DNA of 64,000 nucleotides from Anderseniella sp963698275 (GCA_963698275.1 CAVOQE010000009.1:638495-702494), one strand, 5' to 3'; counted from the first letter of the stretch, positions 8,695-18,158 are shown. The notes: generated by a model from the letters alone, not told the origin. Translations and numbers: made by a program.

Positions 8695-10067
8695 GCGACC
8701 CTGTCCTTGACCACCTGCTGGGCGATCATGATGGCATCGTCAGTCGTCTCATCGAGTATGCGCGGATACCGTCGGTCAGCACCGATCCGGCTTATGCCAG
8801 CGGCATGGCTGCAGCACGCAAACTGCTCATTGACCGCCTAGAGGCTGCAGGCTTCAACAATGTGCAGGAGATCGCGGCAGGCGGACATCCGGCGATCTAC
8901 GCGGAGTGGCTCGGCCTGCCCGGCGCGCCGACCTATCTGGTCTACGGCCACTATGATGTCCAACCACCCGATCCGCTGGACAAATGGCACTCACCACCCT
9001 TCGATCCGCAAATACGCGATGATCGCCTCTATGGCCGCGGTGTATCAGATGACAAGGGACCGGCGTCCATCGCTCTGGAAGTCCTGTTCGCCTATCTGGC
9101 TGTCGAAGGCCGCCTGCCGGTCAACATCAAGGTATTGCTGGAAGGCGAAGAGGAAGTCGGCAGCGCTACCCTGCCGGCCATTCTCGACCAACATGCGGAC
9201 CGGTTGCGTGCCGAAGCGGTGATTTCTGCCGACGGAGCCCGCTGGCGGGCCGACCTGCCCAGCGTCAATACCGGATCACGCGGCAACATGGCGTTTGAAC
9301 TTGCCCTGCGCACCGCATCGAAAGACCTGCATTCAGGCCGCTTTGGCGGTGCCGTGCCCAATGCGGCACATGTACTGGCCAGCCTTGTCACCGGATTGCA
9401 TTCACCGGACGGCAGGGTAACTGTTGACGGGTTCTATGACGGCATCGACGATCTCGACGAAACCACCCGCGCCGACATCAAAAACCTGCCGTTTGACGAA
9501 GCTGGCTTTTTTGCGGCAATCGGGTCTGTGCCGTTTGGCGAGGAGGGATTTACGACACTTGAGCGGCTCTGGCTGCGGCCGACGCTGGAGATCAATGGCA
9601 TGTGGGCCGGCTATACCGGCGAAGGCGGCAAAACCGTTACACCCGCCGAAGCCTTTGCCAAGATTACGACACGGCTTGTGCCGGGTCAGGACCCGGCCCA
9701 TGTGGCGCAGGCTCTGCAGCGCCATTTCGAGACCGCCTGCCCCGCCGGCACCACTATCCATTTTACGTCCCGCGAAGTCGGCAATGCGGCCTATCTGGTG
9801 CCGCCGGACCTGCCACTGTTGCAGGCGGTCGAAGACGCCATTGAGGACGCCCTTGGAGCACGACCTGTTCGTGTCCGGGTCGGCAGCACCTTGCCGCTGT
9901 CGGACATGATCAAGCGCGCACTCGGCATCGACACGGTGACACTGTCGTTTTCAACGGCAGATGAGGATTTTCATTCCCCCAACGAGTTCTTCAGGCTGTC
10001 GGCAATCAAGGAAGGGATGACTGCATGGGTGGCGCTGTTACGCAAGCTGGGCCGCCAACAATCATGA
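8691..10067 (+). CDS. M20 family metallopeptidase (dipeptidase-like)
   Basis: About 458 residues of the M20 zinc hydrolase family (CNDP/dipeptidase type). Metal and catalytic residues appear in order: YGHYDVQPPD (His near 87), GRGVSDDKGP, LEGEEEVGS, ISADGARW, and the C-terminal ADEDFHSPNEFF. The lid domain lies between about residues 200 and 310. GTG start overlaps the SDR stop. Relatives hydrolyse dipeptides, acyl-amino acids or carbamoyl compounds, in keeping with an operon that breaks down an imported amide. Confidence 0.9.
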   Translation: MSDPVLDHLLGDHDGIVSRLIEYARIPSVSTDPAYASGMAAARKLLIDRLEAAGFNNVQEIAAGGHPAIYAEWLGLPGAPTYLVYGHYDVQPPDPLDKWHSPPFDPQIRDDRLYGRGVSDDKGPASIALEVLFAYLAVEGRLPVNIKVLLEGEEEVGSATLPAILDQHADRLRAEAVISADGARWRADLPSVNTGSRGNMAFELALRTASKDLHSGRFGGAVPNAAHVLASLVTGLHSPDGRVTVDGFYDGIDDLDETTRADIKNLPFDEAGFFAAIGSVPFGEEGFTTLERLWLRPTLEINGMWAGYTGEGGKTVTPAEAFAKITTRLVPGQDPAHVAQALQRHFETACPAGTTIHFTSREVGNAAYLVPPDLPLLQAVEDAIEDALGARPVRVRVGSTLPLSDMIKRALGIDTVTLSFSTADEDFHSPNEFFRLSAIKEGMTAWVALLRKLGRQQS

Positions 10068-10078
10068 GGAGAAGCGGC

Positions 10079-10894
10079 CTACTCGCGGGGCTTGCCAAGC
10101 AGCTGCGCGACCAGCAACAGGCCTGATGAAATGGCGATCATGATGGTGGATATCGCCGCAATGGTCGGGTCAATCTGATCGCGCAAGGCATTGAACATGT
10201 TTCTGGTCAGTGTTGAATTGTCACCGCCGGAAACAAACAGCGCCACGATCACCTCGTCAAACGAGGTCAGGAAGGACAGCAGCGCTGCGGTGATAACGGA
10301 AAACCTGATCTGCGGCAGTGTGATCGCCATGAACGCCGTCAGCCGCGATGCGCCCAGGCTGCGGGCCGCCATCTCCTGGTTCATGTCATAACTCCTGAAC
10401 GCGGATGATACGACGATCAGGACCAGCGGCAGGGCCAGAATTGTATGGGCAACGACGAGACCTGCCAGGCTGTTGACCATCTTGATCTGCACATAGACAT
10501 AAAACGCACCGATGGCGATCAGGATGACCGGGATCATGATCGGGGTGATCAGAAAGATGAATACCAGCCGGGACCATTTGTGCTGCGACACATACAGCCC
10601 GTAGGCCGCCATGGTGCCGAGCGGCGTGGCCAGCAGTGTGGTCAGCAGACCTGCCTTCAGGGACGTCCAGGTGGCATCCATCCAGGCAATCGAGCCGAAA
10701 TAGGTTTCATACCATCTCAGCGACCATTCACGCGGCGGAAACTCAAGATACTGGGAAGCCGAAAACGACATCGGGATCACCAGCAGTGTCGGCACCACCA
10801 GCAGGAACATGATGATCGCCGCAAGCACATACAGCCACAGTCTCTGGCCATGGGTGATCTGGGTATCGGAGGCAGGCCGCTTCAACCAGTTCAT
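10079..10894 (-). CDS. Spermidine/putrescine-type ABC transporter permease (PotC/PotI-like)
   Basis: Inner-membrane permease of about 271 residues with six helices; the first is LWLYVLAAIIMFLLVVPTLL. The EAA loop near residue 190 reads AARSLGASRLTAFMAITLPQ. ATG 10894 (MNWLKRP) is chosen because it follows the upstream permease stop by a few bases; a longer frame would overlap that gene with unlikely sequence. It is the last gene of the polyamine-type importer operon and ends 11 bases from the convergent M20 gene. Confidence 0.9.
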   Translation of the reverse strand: MNWLKRPASDTQITHGQRLWLYVLAAIIMFLLVVPTLLVIPMSFSASQYLEFPPREWSLRWYETYFGSIAWMDATWTSLKAGLLTTLLATPLGTMAAYGLYVSQHKWSRLVFIFLITPIMIPVILIAIGAFYVYVQIKMVNSLAGLVVAHTILALPLVLIVVSSAFRSYDMNQEMAARSLGASRLTAFMAITLPQIRFSVITAALLSFLTSFDEVIVALFVSGGDNSTLTRNMFNALRDQIDPTIAAISTIMIAISSGLLLVAQLLGKPRE

Positions 10895-10898
10895 GGGT

Positions 10899-11795
10899 TC
10901 AGTGCCCCCCGCCCAGTACATTGTTGAGCGGCAGCAGTTTTGACGCCACATACAGGATCACCAGCGTCACGACCAGCAACACCACGCCCAGCGCGCTTGC
11001 CGCGCCCCAGTTGAAGAACAGCTCGATATTGTTGGTGATCTGGTTTGACACCATGATGACCTTGCCGCCGCCGAGCACGGCAGGCGTCACAAAAAACCCG
11101 AGGCACAGGACAAACACGATCAGTGAACCGGCAAACAACCCCGGCAGTGAAAGCGGGAAAAACACCTGCCAGAACGATTGTGCCGGCCTGGCGCCCAGAT
11201 TTGACGCTGCCTTGAGATAGTCGGGATCGATTGCCTTCATGGAACTGTACAGCGGCAACACCAGGAACGGCAGCATGATGTGAACCATGCCGATCAGCGT
11301 GCCTGTGAGATTGTGCACCAGGGCAAGCGGTTCGCTCCACAAACCCGCCTCGATACCCCAATTGTTGATCAGGCCCTTGCGTTGCAGCAACACCAGCCAG
11401 GCATAGGTACGCACCAGCAGCGACGTCCAGAACGGCAGCAGCACCGCCAGCATGCAGATGTTGGCCGCCCGCGACGGCAACTGCGACAGGAAGTAGGCCA
11501 GCGGGTATCCGATGGCGATGCAGATTGCCGTGGTCAGCAGGGAGACCTTGAACGTGGTGACAAAAATACGCCCATAGGATTTGCTTTCCAGCATCCGGGC
11601 ATAGTTCTCCATCGAGAACGTACCTTCGCTGCCGATAAAGGACAGATAGAACAACCAGCCCACCGGCAACACCATGACGACCAGAACCAGAACCAGCGCC
11701 GGGGCCGACAGACCGAGCAGCACCCACTTCTCACGCGCAGCATGTTGTCTCAGCAAATTCTCATTGGGATTGGCCGGCAGGCTGACACTGCTCAT
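10899..11795 (-). CDS. Spermidine/putrescine-type ABC transporter permease (PotB/PotH-like)
   Basis: About 298 residues, six predicted helices, first helix around LGLSAPALVLVLVVMVLPVGWLF. The EAA-like loop near residue 210 (KAASNLGARPAQSFWQVFFPLSLPG) matches PotB/PotH permeases. The start overlaps the ATPase stop by 4 bases. Pairs with the next permease to form the membrane channel. Confidence 0.9.
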   Translation of the reverse strand: MSSVSLPANPNENLLRQHAAREKWVLLGLSAPALVLVLVVMVLPVGWLFYLSFIGSEGTFSMENYARMLESKSYGRIFVTTFKVSLLTTAICIAIGYPLAYFLSQLPSRAANICMLAVLLPFWTSLLVRTYAWLVLLQRKGLINNWGIEAGLWSEPLALVHNLTGTLIGMVHIMLPFLVLPLYSSMKAIDPDYLKAASNLGARPAQSFWQVFFPLSLPGLFAGSLIVFVLCLGFFVTPAVLGGGKVIMVSNQITNNIELFFNWGAASALGVVLLVVTLVILYVASKLLPLNNVLGGGH

Positions 11796-12886
11796 GATGC
11801 GGTCTTCTCAGCGGCTTCATCGATGACGACCGTGTCGTCAGGGTGCAGGCCGAGCGTGATGTCATCGCCGATGGCAATGTTTTCAATTGCCGCCCCTGTC
11901 CGCGTACCTGCCCGCACCGTCACTTCGGTGCCGTCGGCAAGACAGGCATACATCAACGACGTGTCGCCCTGATAGACCAGTTCCCTGACAGTCGCTGTAA
12001 ACAGGTTCATGTTTTTGCCGGCAGCACGGCTGGTGATCACCAGCCGTTCAGGACGAAGGATCAAGGCCGGCTTGCCGGCACCGCCGGACCAGCCGGGCGC
12101 CTTGATCACATCTCCCCCGAAGGTGAGCTGGCCGTTTTTCATGCCCAGTTCGAGAAACGTCGACTCGCCGATAAAGTCGGCGACAAACCGGTTGGCTGGC
12201 CGGTCATAGATGGCGCGCGGCGTATCCAGCTGCATCAGCCTGCCATGATTGATCACCGCTATCCGGTCCGACATGGTCAGCGCCTCTCGCTGATCATGGG
12301 TGACATAGACCGTCGTCATGCCAAGCTTTTCATGCAGGTGGCGCAGTTCGATCTGCATGTGCTCGCGCAGTTTCTTGTCGAGTGCCGAAAGCGGTTCATC
12401 CATCAACAGAATGCGTGGTGAAAACACGATGGCGCGCGCCAGGGCCACACGTTGCTTCTGGCCGCCGGAAAGCTGGTTGATGCGGCGTTCGCCATAGCCA
12501 ACCAGCTGCACGGTCTCCAGTGCCTCGTTGACCCGGTCTGCGATCTCTGCCTTGCCGACCTTGCGCAGTTTGAGCGGAAAGCCGACATTGGCGGCGACAT
12601 CCATGTGGGGAAACAGCGCATAGCTTTGAAACACCATACCGACATCGCGCTTGTGCGGCGGCGTCAGGATAATCTCGTTATCACCAAACCGGATGCTGCC
12701 ATGATCCGGCCTGGTGAAGCCTGCCAGCGCCATCAGCAGTGTTGTCTTGCCGGAACCGGACGGGCCAAGCAGTGTGAGAAACTCACCGCGTTTGACTTCA
12801 AGATCCACATTGTCGAGGGCGTACACGTCGCCGTACCGCTTGGTGACCTGTGAAATGGAGATCGGCAACGCGCCTGATTGGGACAT
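11792..12886 (-). CDS. Spermidine/putrescine-type ABC transporter ATP-binding protein (PotA-like)
   Basis: About 364 residues. Walker A GPSGSGKTT near residue 40, Q-loop MVFQSYALFPH, signature LSGGQKQR, Walker B ILLMDEPLSALD, and a C-terminal TOBE domain, as in PotA/CysA-type ATPases. ATG 12886 is chosen; a TTG 9 bases upstream is less likely. It follows the binding-protein gene after a gap that carries a hairpin. Confidence 0.92.
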   Translation of the reverse strand: MSQSGALPISISQVTKRYGDVYALDNVDLEVKRGEFLTLLGPSGSGKTTLLMALAGFTRPDHGSIRFGDNEIILTPPHKRDVGMVFQSYALFPHMDVAANVGFPLKLRKVGKAEIADRVNEALETVQLVGYGERRINQLSGGQKQRVALARAIVFSPRILLMDEPLSALDKKLREHMQIELRHLHEKLGMTTVYVTHDQREALTMSDRIAVINHGRLMQLDTPRAIYDRPANRFVADFIGESTFLELGMKNGQLTFGGDVIKAPGWSGGAGKPALILRPERLVITSRAAGKNMNLFTATVRELVYQGDTSLMYACLADGTEVTVRAGTRTGAAIENIAIGDDITLGLHPDDTVVIDEAAEKTAS

Positions 12887-12928
12887 GTTGTGCAAGTTCC
12901 GCTGTGTTAAGTGTAAATCTGCCTGGCG

Positions 12929-12958
12929 AAGGGATGATGCCGATTGGCACCATCCCTT
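12929..12958 (-). other. Intercistronic hairpin after polyamine-type binding-protein gene
   Basis: Inverted repeat with arms AAGGGATG and CATCCCTT plus an inner TGCC/GGCA stem, between the binding-protein stop and the ATPase start. No U-run follows on the transcribed strand. It sits in the same operon position as the hairpin after the peptide-type binding-protein gene. Confidence 0.55.
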
Positions 12959-12979
12959 GCCGTGGATTTAAACGAGGGG

Positions 12980-14062
12980 CTATTCGGTCAGCATGTCCTG
13001 GTACAGGGCAGACGCCTTCTGCTCCCACTTCGCATACCATTCCAGGCTGATCGGCAGCTGCAGTTTCGCATTGTCGGGGTGCGACGGCATCTGGCGGGCC
13101 AGCGCATCATCGATCACACCGAGATCATAGGCAGCCTTGTTGGTCGGCCCGTAGGTGATGTGCAGCGGCAGGTTTGCCTGCAGTTCAGCTTTGGAAATCT
13201 CGGCCAGGAACTTCATGGCCGTATCCTTGTTCTTCGCACCTTTCGGAATGGCGAAGCAGTCATAGTCCAAAAGCGCCTGGTTGAATGAGTAGGAGACCTT
13301 TGCCCCATCCTTCTTGGCGACATCGAAACGGCCATTCCAGCCGGTTGTCATGTCGACCTCACCGTCTTTCATCAACTGGGCATGCTGCGCACCCGACTTC
13401 CAGAACACCGCGATGTGCGGCTTCAGCTGGCGGATCTTGTCGATGGCCCGTTTGATGCCTTCTTCGGAATCCAGCACCTTGTAGACATCCTCAGGCGCGA
13501 CACCGTCTGCCATCAGGGCTGGCTCCAGTGCGCCGGATACCTTGTTGCGATAGGCGCGCTTGCCGGGAAATTTTTCAACATTGAAAAAGTCAGCCCAGGA
13601 TTTGGGTCCGTCCTCGCCATAGGTAGCGGTGTTCCATGCACCTACCGTTGAGAACACATCACTGCCCACACAATGCTCGGTTTTCAGTGTCGGATAGAAG
13701 GTCGACACATCGATGATGTTGTAGTCGAGCGGCTCCAGCAGGCCTTCCGCGGCGGCGCGCGCGGCACTGCCTGACCCGCTTGAAATAATATCCCATGGCA
13801 CCGCGCCTGCCTGTACCTTCAGGCGCACATCGGAAACGCCGCCATAGGTTTCCTGCTTGACTTCAATGCCGGTGGATTTCGCAGCCGGTTCAAACAACGC
13901 CTTGCTCTGTGCTTCCTGGTAGGATCCGCCCCACGATGCGATGGTCACCGTGCCTTCTGCGAAGCCGGTTCCGGCTGTCATGGCAAGCGCAGTCAATGCA
14001 GCGGCCGTACCCAACATAGCCTTTGTAAATGCTCTCCTGGGCAGTTTTCCCAACGAATTCAT
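12980..14062 (-). CDS. Spermidine/putrescine-type ABC transporter substrate-binding protein (PotD-like)
   Basis: Periplasmic binding protein of about 360 residues. ATG 14062 follows GGAGGAGATTGAGT, an excellent ribosome site. The N-terminus LPRRAFTKAMLG has a twin-arginine-like motif before a hydrophobic stretch ending ...FAEG. The mature start VTIASWGGSYQEAQ and later WADFFNVEKFPGKRA are typical of the PotD/SBP_bac_6/8 family. With permeases and PotA-like ATPase downstream and an amine oxidase gene upstream, a polyamine or related cationic amine is the likely ligand. Confidence 0.9.
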   Translation of the reverse strand: MNSLGKLPRRAFTKAMLGTAAALTALAMTAGTGFAEGTVTIASWGGSYQEAQSKALFEPAAKSTGIEVKQETYGGVSDVRLKVQAGAVPWDIISSGSGSAARAAAEGLLEPLDYNIIDVSTFYPTLKTEHCVGSDVFSTVGAWNTATYGEDGPKSWADFFNVEKFPGKRAYRNKVSGALEPALMADGVAPEDVYKVLDSEEGIKRAIDKIRQLKPHIAVFWKSGAQHAQLMKDGEVDMTTGWNGRFDVAKKDGAKVSYSFNQALLDYDCFAIPKGAKNKDTAMKFLAEISKAELQANLPLHITYGPTNKAAYDLGVIDDALARQMPSHPDNAKLQLPISLEWYAKWEQKASALYQDMLTE

Positions 14063-14173
14063 ACTCAATCTCCTCCACACAAATCAGTTTTTCCATCCGC
14101 AATATCGTGTCTGTTCACGAACCGGCATTCATATTCCTGCATTTTTTATCTTTGCATGCAAACGAAACAACAA

Positions 14174-15472
14174 TCAGCGGTTGAACCTGTCGAGGAGGCG
14201 GTACCAGGCAACCGACGGTGCCAGAAACCACGGATTGCCGGAGTAAAACGGCCGCGTCGGGAAGCTGATATCATCAAGACCGGTATGGCCTTCGGCAAGG
14301 CCAAGTACCTTCTGGCCGGCCCGCATGCCCAGATAGCTGGCCATCGCCACACCCGATCCGCAATACCCCATGGCGTAATGAATACCATCGCGGATGCCGG
14401 TATGAGCCAGCGTGTCAAACGTGTACGCGACAAATCCCATCCAGGAGTGGGATATCCTGGTATCCGCCAACTCCGGGAATATCCCGACCAGGTCCCGCAT
14501 CAGCAACGGCCCGCTCTTCAGTGGATCGGTTTCGGAAATCGACACCCGCCCGCCAAACACGATACGGGTCCGGTCTGGCGATGGCCGGTAATAGTAGACG
14601 ACCCTGCGTGTGTCGCTGACGACCCGGTCGGTTGGCATCAACTGCCGCATCAGGCTGGCGGGCAGCGCTTCGGTAGCAATCATGTAGCTGCCGATCGGGA
14701 TTACACGGCGGCGCTGCCAGGAAGCGGCCGGCCCGGTGTAACCATTGGTTGCAATGATCACATCACGCGCCGCAACGGGGCCTTGTCCGGTCACCACATC
14801 AAACCCGGCTGACTGCTTGCCGATTGCAGTAACCGGACAGTGCGGAATAACGCTTGCACCTGCCGCGATCACCCGGTCGAGCAGGCCCTGATGATACCGC
14901 GCCGGCTCCAGCGACGCGTGTTTTTCAAACACCACACCGCCGAAATACGTGTCGGTTCCAAGCTCGCGGCGCTGCTCGGCGCGCGGCACCACATGGGCAG
15001 GAACTTCAAACCCCTTAGGCTGGCTGGCAATCTGGCGTGCCAGTTTCTCATACTGGACCGGATTGTGGGCGGCATGAAACCGTCCCGGCACCAGAAAATT
15101 ACAAGCGATATTCTCCTCGTGCACAAACTCCTCGATCCAGGCAAGTGAACGATGCCCATCGCGCAGGATGGCGCGAGCCGTATCTGCGCCATGTCTGGAA
15201 GCAAGCTCATCAAGACCCGGCTTGATGCTGGAGCTGATCTGGCCGCCATTGCGCGAGCTGCAGCCGAAACCTGCATCTTCTGCATCAAACACCACGACCG
15301 ATCTTCCGGCCCGTGCAAGCACCAGTGCCGCATGGAGCCCGGTATACCCGGATCCAACAATCGCAACATCCACATTGGCTGGGATCAGTTGTGGCTTCAG
15401 CGCGGGACGCGGTGTTGCGTCCCACCAGTAAGGTTCAAGTTTGAAATCGTCTGTAAAAATGCTGCTGGTCAT
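14174..15472 (-). CDS. FAD-dependent amine oxidoreductase (gamma-glutamylputrescine oxidase/DadA-like)
   Basis: About 432 residues of the DAO family. FAD-binding motif VDVAIVGSGYTGLHAALVLARAG begins near residue 33, preceded by the YWWD segment common in PuuB/OrdL-type oxidases. GGVVFEKHASLEPARYHQGL and the C-terminal GYCGSGVAMASYLG are family features. ATG 15472 (MTSSIFTDDF) is preferred to a longer frame. It lies 111 bases upstream of the PotD-like gene on the same strand, so uptake and oxidation of the same amine is the natural reading. Confidence 0.88.
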   Translation of the reverse strand: MTSSIFTDDFKLEPYWWDATPRPALKPQLIPANVDVAIVGSGYTGLHAALVLARAGRSVVVFDAEDAGFGCSSRNGGQISSSIKPGLDELASRHGADTARAILRDGHRSLAWIEEFVHEENIACNFLVPGRFHAAHNPVQYEKLARQIASQPKGFEVPAHVVPRAEQRRELGTDTYFGGVVFEKHASLEPARYHQGLLDRVIAAGASVIPHCPVTAIGKQSAGFDVVTGQGPVAARDVIIATNGYTGPAASWQRRRVIPIGSYMIATEALPASLMRQLMPTDRVVSDTRRVVYYYRPSPDRTRIVFGGRVSISETDPLKSGPLLMRDLVGIFPELADTRISHSWMGFVAYTFDTLAHTGIRDGIHYAMGYCGSGVAMASYLGMRAGQKVLGLAEGHTGLDDISFPTRPFYSGNPWFLAPSVAWYRLLDRFNR

Positions 15473-15603
15473 CCCGGGCCCCTGATTAAGGGTCAGACTG
15501 TATTTCCTGGTCCGGCAATGGCAAACAAATTTCTCGGGCATCGCCCACCAGACCTGATACGCTTGCTGTGGTGTAGGATTGATGACAGCGGCAGGACTAT
15601 CAG

Positions 15604-16050
15604 ATGATTCATGCAGCACGGATTATTGAAACTCTTGACCTCAAACCTCACCCCGAAGGTGGTCATTTCAGCGAAACCTGGCGCGCCCCGGCAGAGCCCG
15701 GTGAACGCAGTGCCGGTACGGCAATCTATTACCTTCTGCAGGCCGGTGAAGTGAGCCACTGGCATCGCGTCGACGCAGCCGAGGCCTGGCACTGGTATGC
15801 AGGCGCTGCCTTGGAACTCGCCCTGTCACCGGATGGCCGCGAGGTAAGCCACCATGAACTCGGTGCCGATATTGCCGGCGCTGCACGACCGCAACTGGTC
15901 ATCCCAGCAGGCGTCTGGCAATCGGCCAGAAGCCTCGGGGACTGGACCCTTGTCGGGTGTACGGTATCGCCGGGTTTTGAATTTTCAGGCTTCGAGATGG
16001 CCCCGGCCGGCTGGCAGCCAGGCTCTGGTCAGCCACCTGTATCTGCTTGA
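15604..16050 (+). CDS. DUF985 cupin-domain protein
   Basis: 148 residues of the small cupin family DUF985. Characteristic LDLKPHPEGGHFSETW at the N-terminus, IYYLLQAGEVSHWHRVDAAEAWHWYAG in the first cupin motif with candidate metal His residues, and VGCTVSPGFEFSGFEMA at the C-terminus. Function of the family is not established; sugar- or nucleotide-binding roles have been suggested. Its last 22 bases overlap the convergent downstream gene. Confidence 0.85.
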   Translation: MIHAARIIETLDLKPHPEGGHFSETWRAPAEPGERSAGTAIYYLLQAGEVSHWHRVDAAEAWHWYAGAALELALSPDGREVSHHELGADIAGAARPQLVIPAGVWQSARSLGDWTLVGCTVSPGFEFSGFEMAPAGWQPGSGQPPVSA

Positions 16051-16463
16051 AATCCTGCCGCTTCGATACCGGCAACCGCACAGGCTTCATCATTGTCGGA
16101 AGTGTCGCCTGTGATGCCCACAGCGCCGATGACGGCGCCTTTGCGATCACGCACCAGCACACCGCCGGGCACCGGAACAAGATCGCCGCCAGCTTGCGCA
16201 TTCACTGCCTGGACGAAATAGGGTTGCTCGTTGGCGCGTGCAAAAATCGCACGTGAACCGATACCAAGCGCGATGCAGCCATTGGCTTTGCCGAACGCAA
16301 TCTTGAAACGCAGAGTTGAGCTGCCATCCTGGCTTTCACACGCCTTCACAGTGCCGCGTGCATCAAGCACCACAACCGTCATTGGTTTGGTCAGGCCAAT
16401 CTCCTGGGCCTTCTTCAATGCAACCGATACAATCTTGCGGCTCTTGGCAAGCGTGATGCTCAT
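16029..16463 (-). CDS. GlcG/HbpS-family protein (heme-binding-like, DUF336)
   Basis: About 144 residues. SITLAKSRKIVSVALKKAQEIG, KPMTVVVLDARGTVKACESQDGS and VPVPGGVLVRDRKGAVIGAVGITGDTSDNDEACA are typical of the GlcG/HbpS family. Members bind heme or cobalamin, or accompany glycolate, glycerol and propanediol pathways. ATG 16463 is chosen over a longer start because the family begins at this residue. Convergent, slightly overlapping, with the DUF985 gene; divergent from the next SDR. Confidence 0.82.
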   Translation of the reverse strand: MSITLAKSRKIVSVALKKAQEIGLTKPMTVVVLDARGTVKACESQDGSSTLRFKIAFGKANGCIALGIGSRAIFARANEQPYFVQAVNAQAGGDLVPVPGGVLVRDRKGAVIGAVGITGDTSDNDEACAVAGIEAAGFQADTGG

Positions 16464-16622
16464 CTGATGTTGTCTCCTGTACAAAGGTCTGTTGTTGGTA
16501 TCAATGCCCACAATCGGCCTTCCTGGTCAAACCGTATTGCGGGATATTCCTTTCGCCCTGCCGGCACAAACTTGCCAGCCCGGCACATGGCCGTCATTGT
16601 CGGCGAAACGGGAGACGACTCA

Positions 16623-17375
16623 ATGAGACTTGCAGGCAAGAAGGCCCTGATAACGGGAGCCGCCAGGGGCATTGGTCTGGGCTGCGCCAAACTCATGGCG
16701 GCGCACGGTTGCGACGTGGTGATCACTGACATCGATGTTTCAGAGGCAACCCGTGCCGCACAACAGGTGTCCGGACATCCCGCCATCGAGCTTGACGTTA
16801 CAAGCGGGCCTGCATGGAATGCCGCGATTGAACGCGCCGGCGACCTGATGAACGGCATCAATGTCCTGGTCAACAATGCCGGCATCATCATTCCCGGCAC
16901 GGTTGAAAGTCTGGACGAGGCGGGCTGGGACCGCACCATGGATGTCGATCTGAAATCCGTCTACCTGGGTTGCCAGGCGGCATTGCCGGTCCTGTCGCAG
17001 AATGCGCCGGCATCGATCATCAACATAGCGTCGATTTCCTCCATGATCGCGAGCGCCAATTTTGCCGCCTACAATGCCGCCAAGGCAGGCGTCCACATGC
17101 TGACAAAATCCGTCGCCCTGCATGCCGCGCGTGCCTATACGGACGTAAGGTGCAATTCTGTACATCCTGCCTTCGTTGATACGGATATGGTCGATCAGGT
17201 AACAAAAACCGGTGATCCTGAAGTCAACAGAAGCAAGCTGGCCAGGCAAATACCGCTGGGCCGGATAGCAACTGTTGAAGATGTGGCATGGGCTGTGGTT
17301 TACTTGGCCAGCAACGAGTCGTCATTCATGACTGGATCCGAACTGAAGCTGGATGGTGGCGTATCCGCGATGTAG
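16623..17375 (+). CDS. Short-chain dehydrogenase/reductase (SDR)
   Basis: 250 residues. ITGAARGIGLGCAKLM cofactor motif near residue 11, NNAG at about 85, active-site Ser in INIASISS, catalytic YNAAK, and SELKLDGGVSAM at the C-terminus. ATG 16623 follows GGGAGACGACTCA, a good ribosome site; the upstream open frame lacks SDR features. The divergent HbpS-like gene starts 160 bases away. Substrate unknown. Confidence 0.9.
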   Translation: MRLAGKKALITGAARGIGLGCAKLMAAHGCDVVITDIDVSEATRAAQQVSGHPAIELDVTSGPAWNAAIERAGDLMNGINVLVNNAGIIIPGTVESLDEAGWDRTMDVDLKSVYLGCQAALPVLSQNAPASIINIASISSMIASANFAAYNAAKAGVHMLTKSVALHAARAYTDVRCNSVHPAFVDTDMVDQVTKTGDPEVNRSKLARQIPLGRIATVEDVAWAVVYLASNESSFMTGSELKLDGGVSAM

Positions 17376-17429
17376 TCCGGTTTGACCCATTCGCATTGCA
17401 TGGAAACGGAATTGCACGGTTAAGGAAAA

Positions 17430-18158
17430 ATGAGAAAACGCATCGTCATAGTACTGCATCAGGAAACCTCGACGCCGGGCCGCGTCGGGATGAAGCTGAT
17501 ACAAAAGGGCTATGAGCTCGATATCCGCAAGCCTGCTCTGGGCGAGACCCTGCCGGACAACATCGAGGAGTATGCAGGCGCGGTCATTTTCGGTGGACCG
17601 ATGAGCGCCAACGACGATAGCGAGCACCAGTATATTCGCACCGAAATCGACTGGATCGCCAAGCCGCTGGCGGCAGGCGTTCCGTTTCTCGGCATTTGTC
17701 TCGGTGGCCAGATGCTGGCCCGGCAACTGGGCGGCAAGGTTTTCGGGTTTCCCGATGACCGGGCCGAAATTGGTTATTACGGCATTTCTGCAACTACGCA
17801 AGGTGCCGTCTATGGCTCATGGCCACAAAAGGTCTACCAGTGGCATCGGGAAGGCTTTGAACTGGTTGACGGGGCGGTCTGCCTTGCCACATCTGAAGGG
17901 CACTTTCCGCATCAGGCATTCCGCTATGGCGATACTGCATTTGCCATTCAGTTCCACCCGGAGGTCACGCATAAGATGATGAACCGCTGGCTGGTCAAAG
18001 CCGAGGCAAGACTGGCATTGCCCGGTGCCCAGCCACGCGAAAGCCATTTCAGCGACCGCTTCGTCCATGACCCCTCAGTTGATGTGTGGCTGGACAGGTT
18101 TCTTGACAATTGGCTGGCAAGCGCACAAACGCCGGTGTCAGTTCTGGCTGCGGAATAG
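17430..18158 (+). CDS. Class I glutamine amidotransferase-like protein
   Basis: 242 residues with the class I GATase fold as a free-standing protein, like the GMP-synthase-related amidotransferases. The nucleophile elbow is GICLGGQ near residue 90, and the catalytic His lies in IQFHPEV near 175; GAVIFGGPMSAND supplies the oxyanion loop. No synthetase domain is attached. It could hydrolyse a gamma-glutamyl compound, which would suit the polyamine genes nearby, but the sequence is not a clear PuuD and this is a guess. The sigma-54 promoter lies just downstream. Confidence 0.85.
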   Translation: MRKRIVIVLHQETSTPGRVGMKLIQKGYELDIRKPALGETLPDNIEEYAGAVIFGGPMSANDDSEHQYIRTEIDWIAKPLAAGVPFLGICLGGQMLARQLGGKVFGFPDDRAEIGYYGISATTQGAVYGSWPQKVYQWHREGFELVDGAVCLATSEGHFPHQAFRYGDTAFAIQFHPEVTHKMMNRWLVKAEARLALPGAQPRESHFSDRFVHDPSVDVWLDRFLDNWLASAQTPVSVLAAE

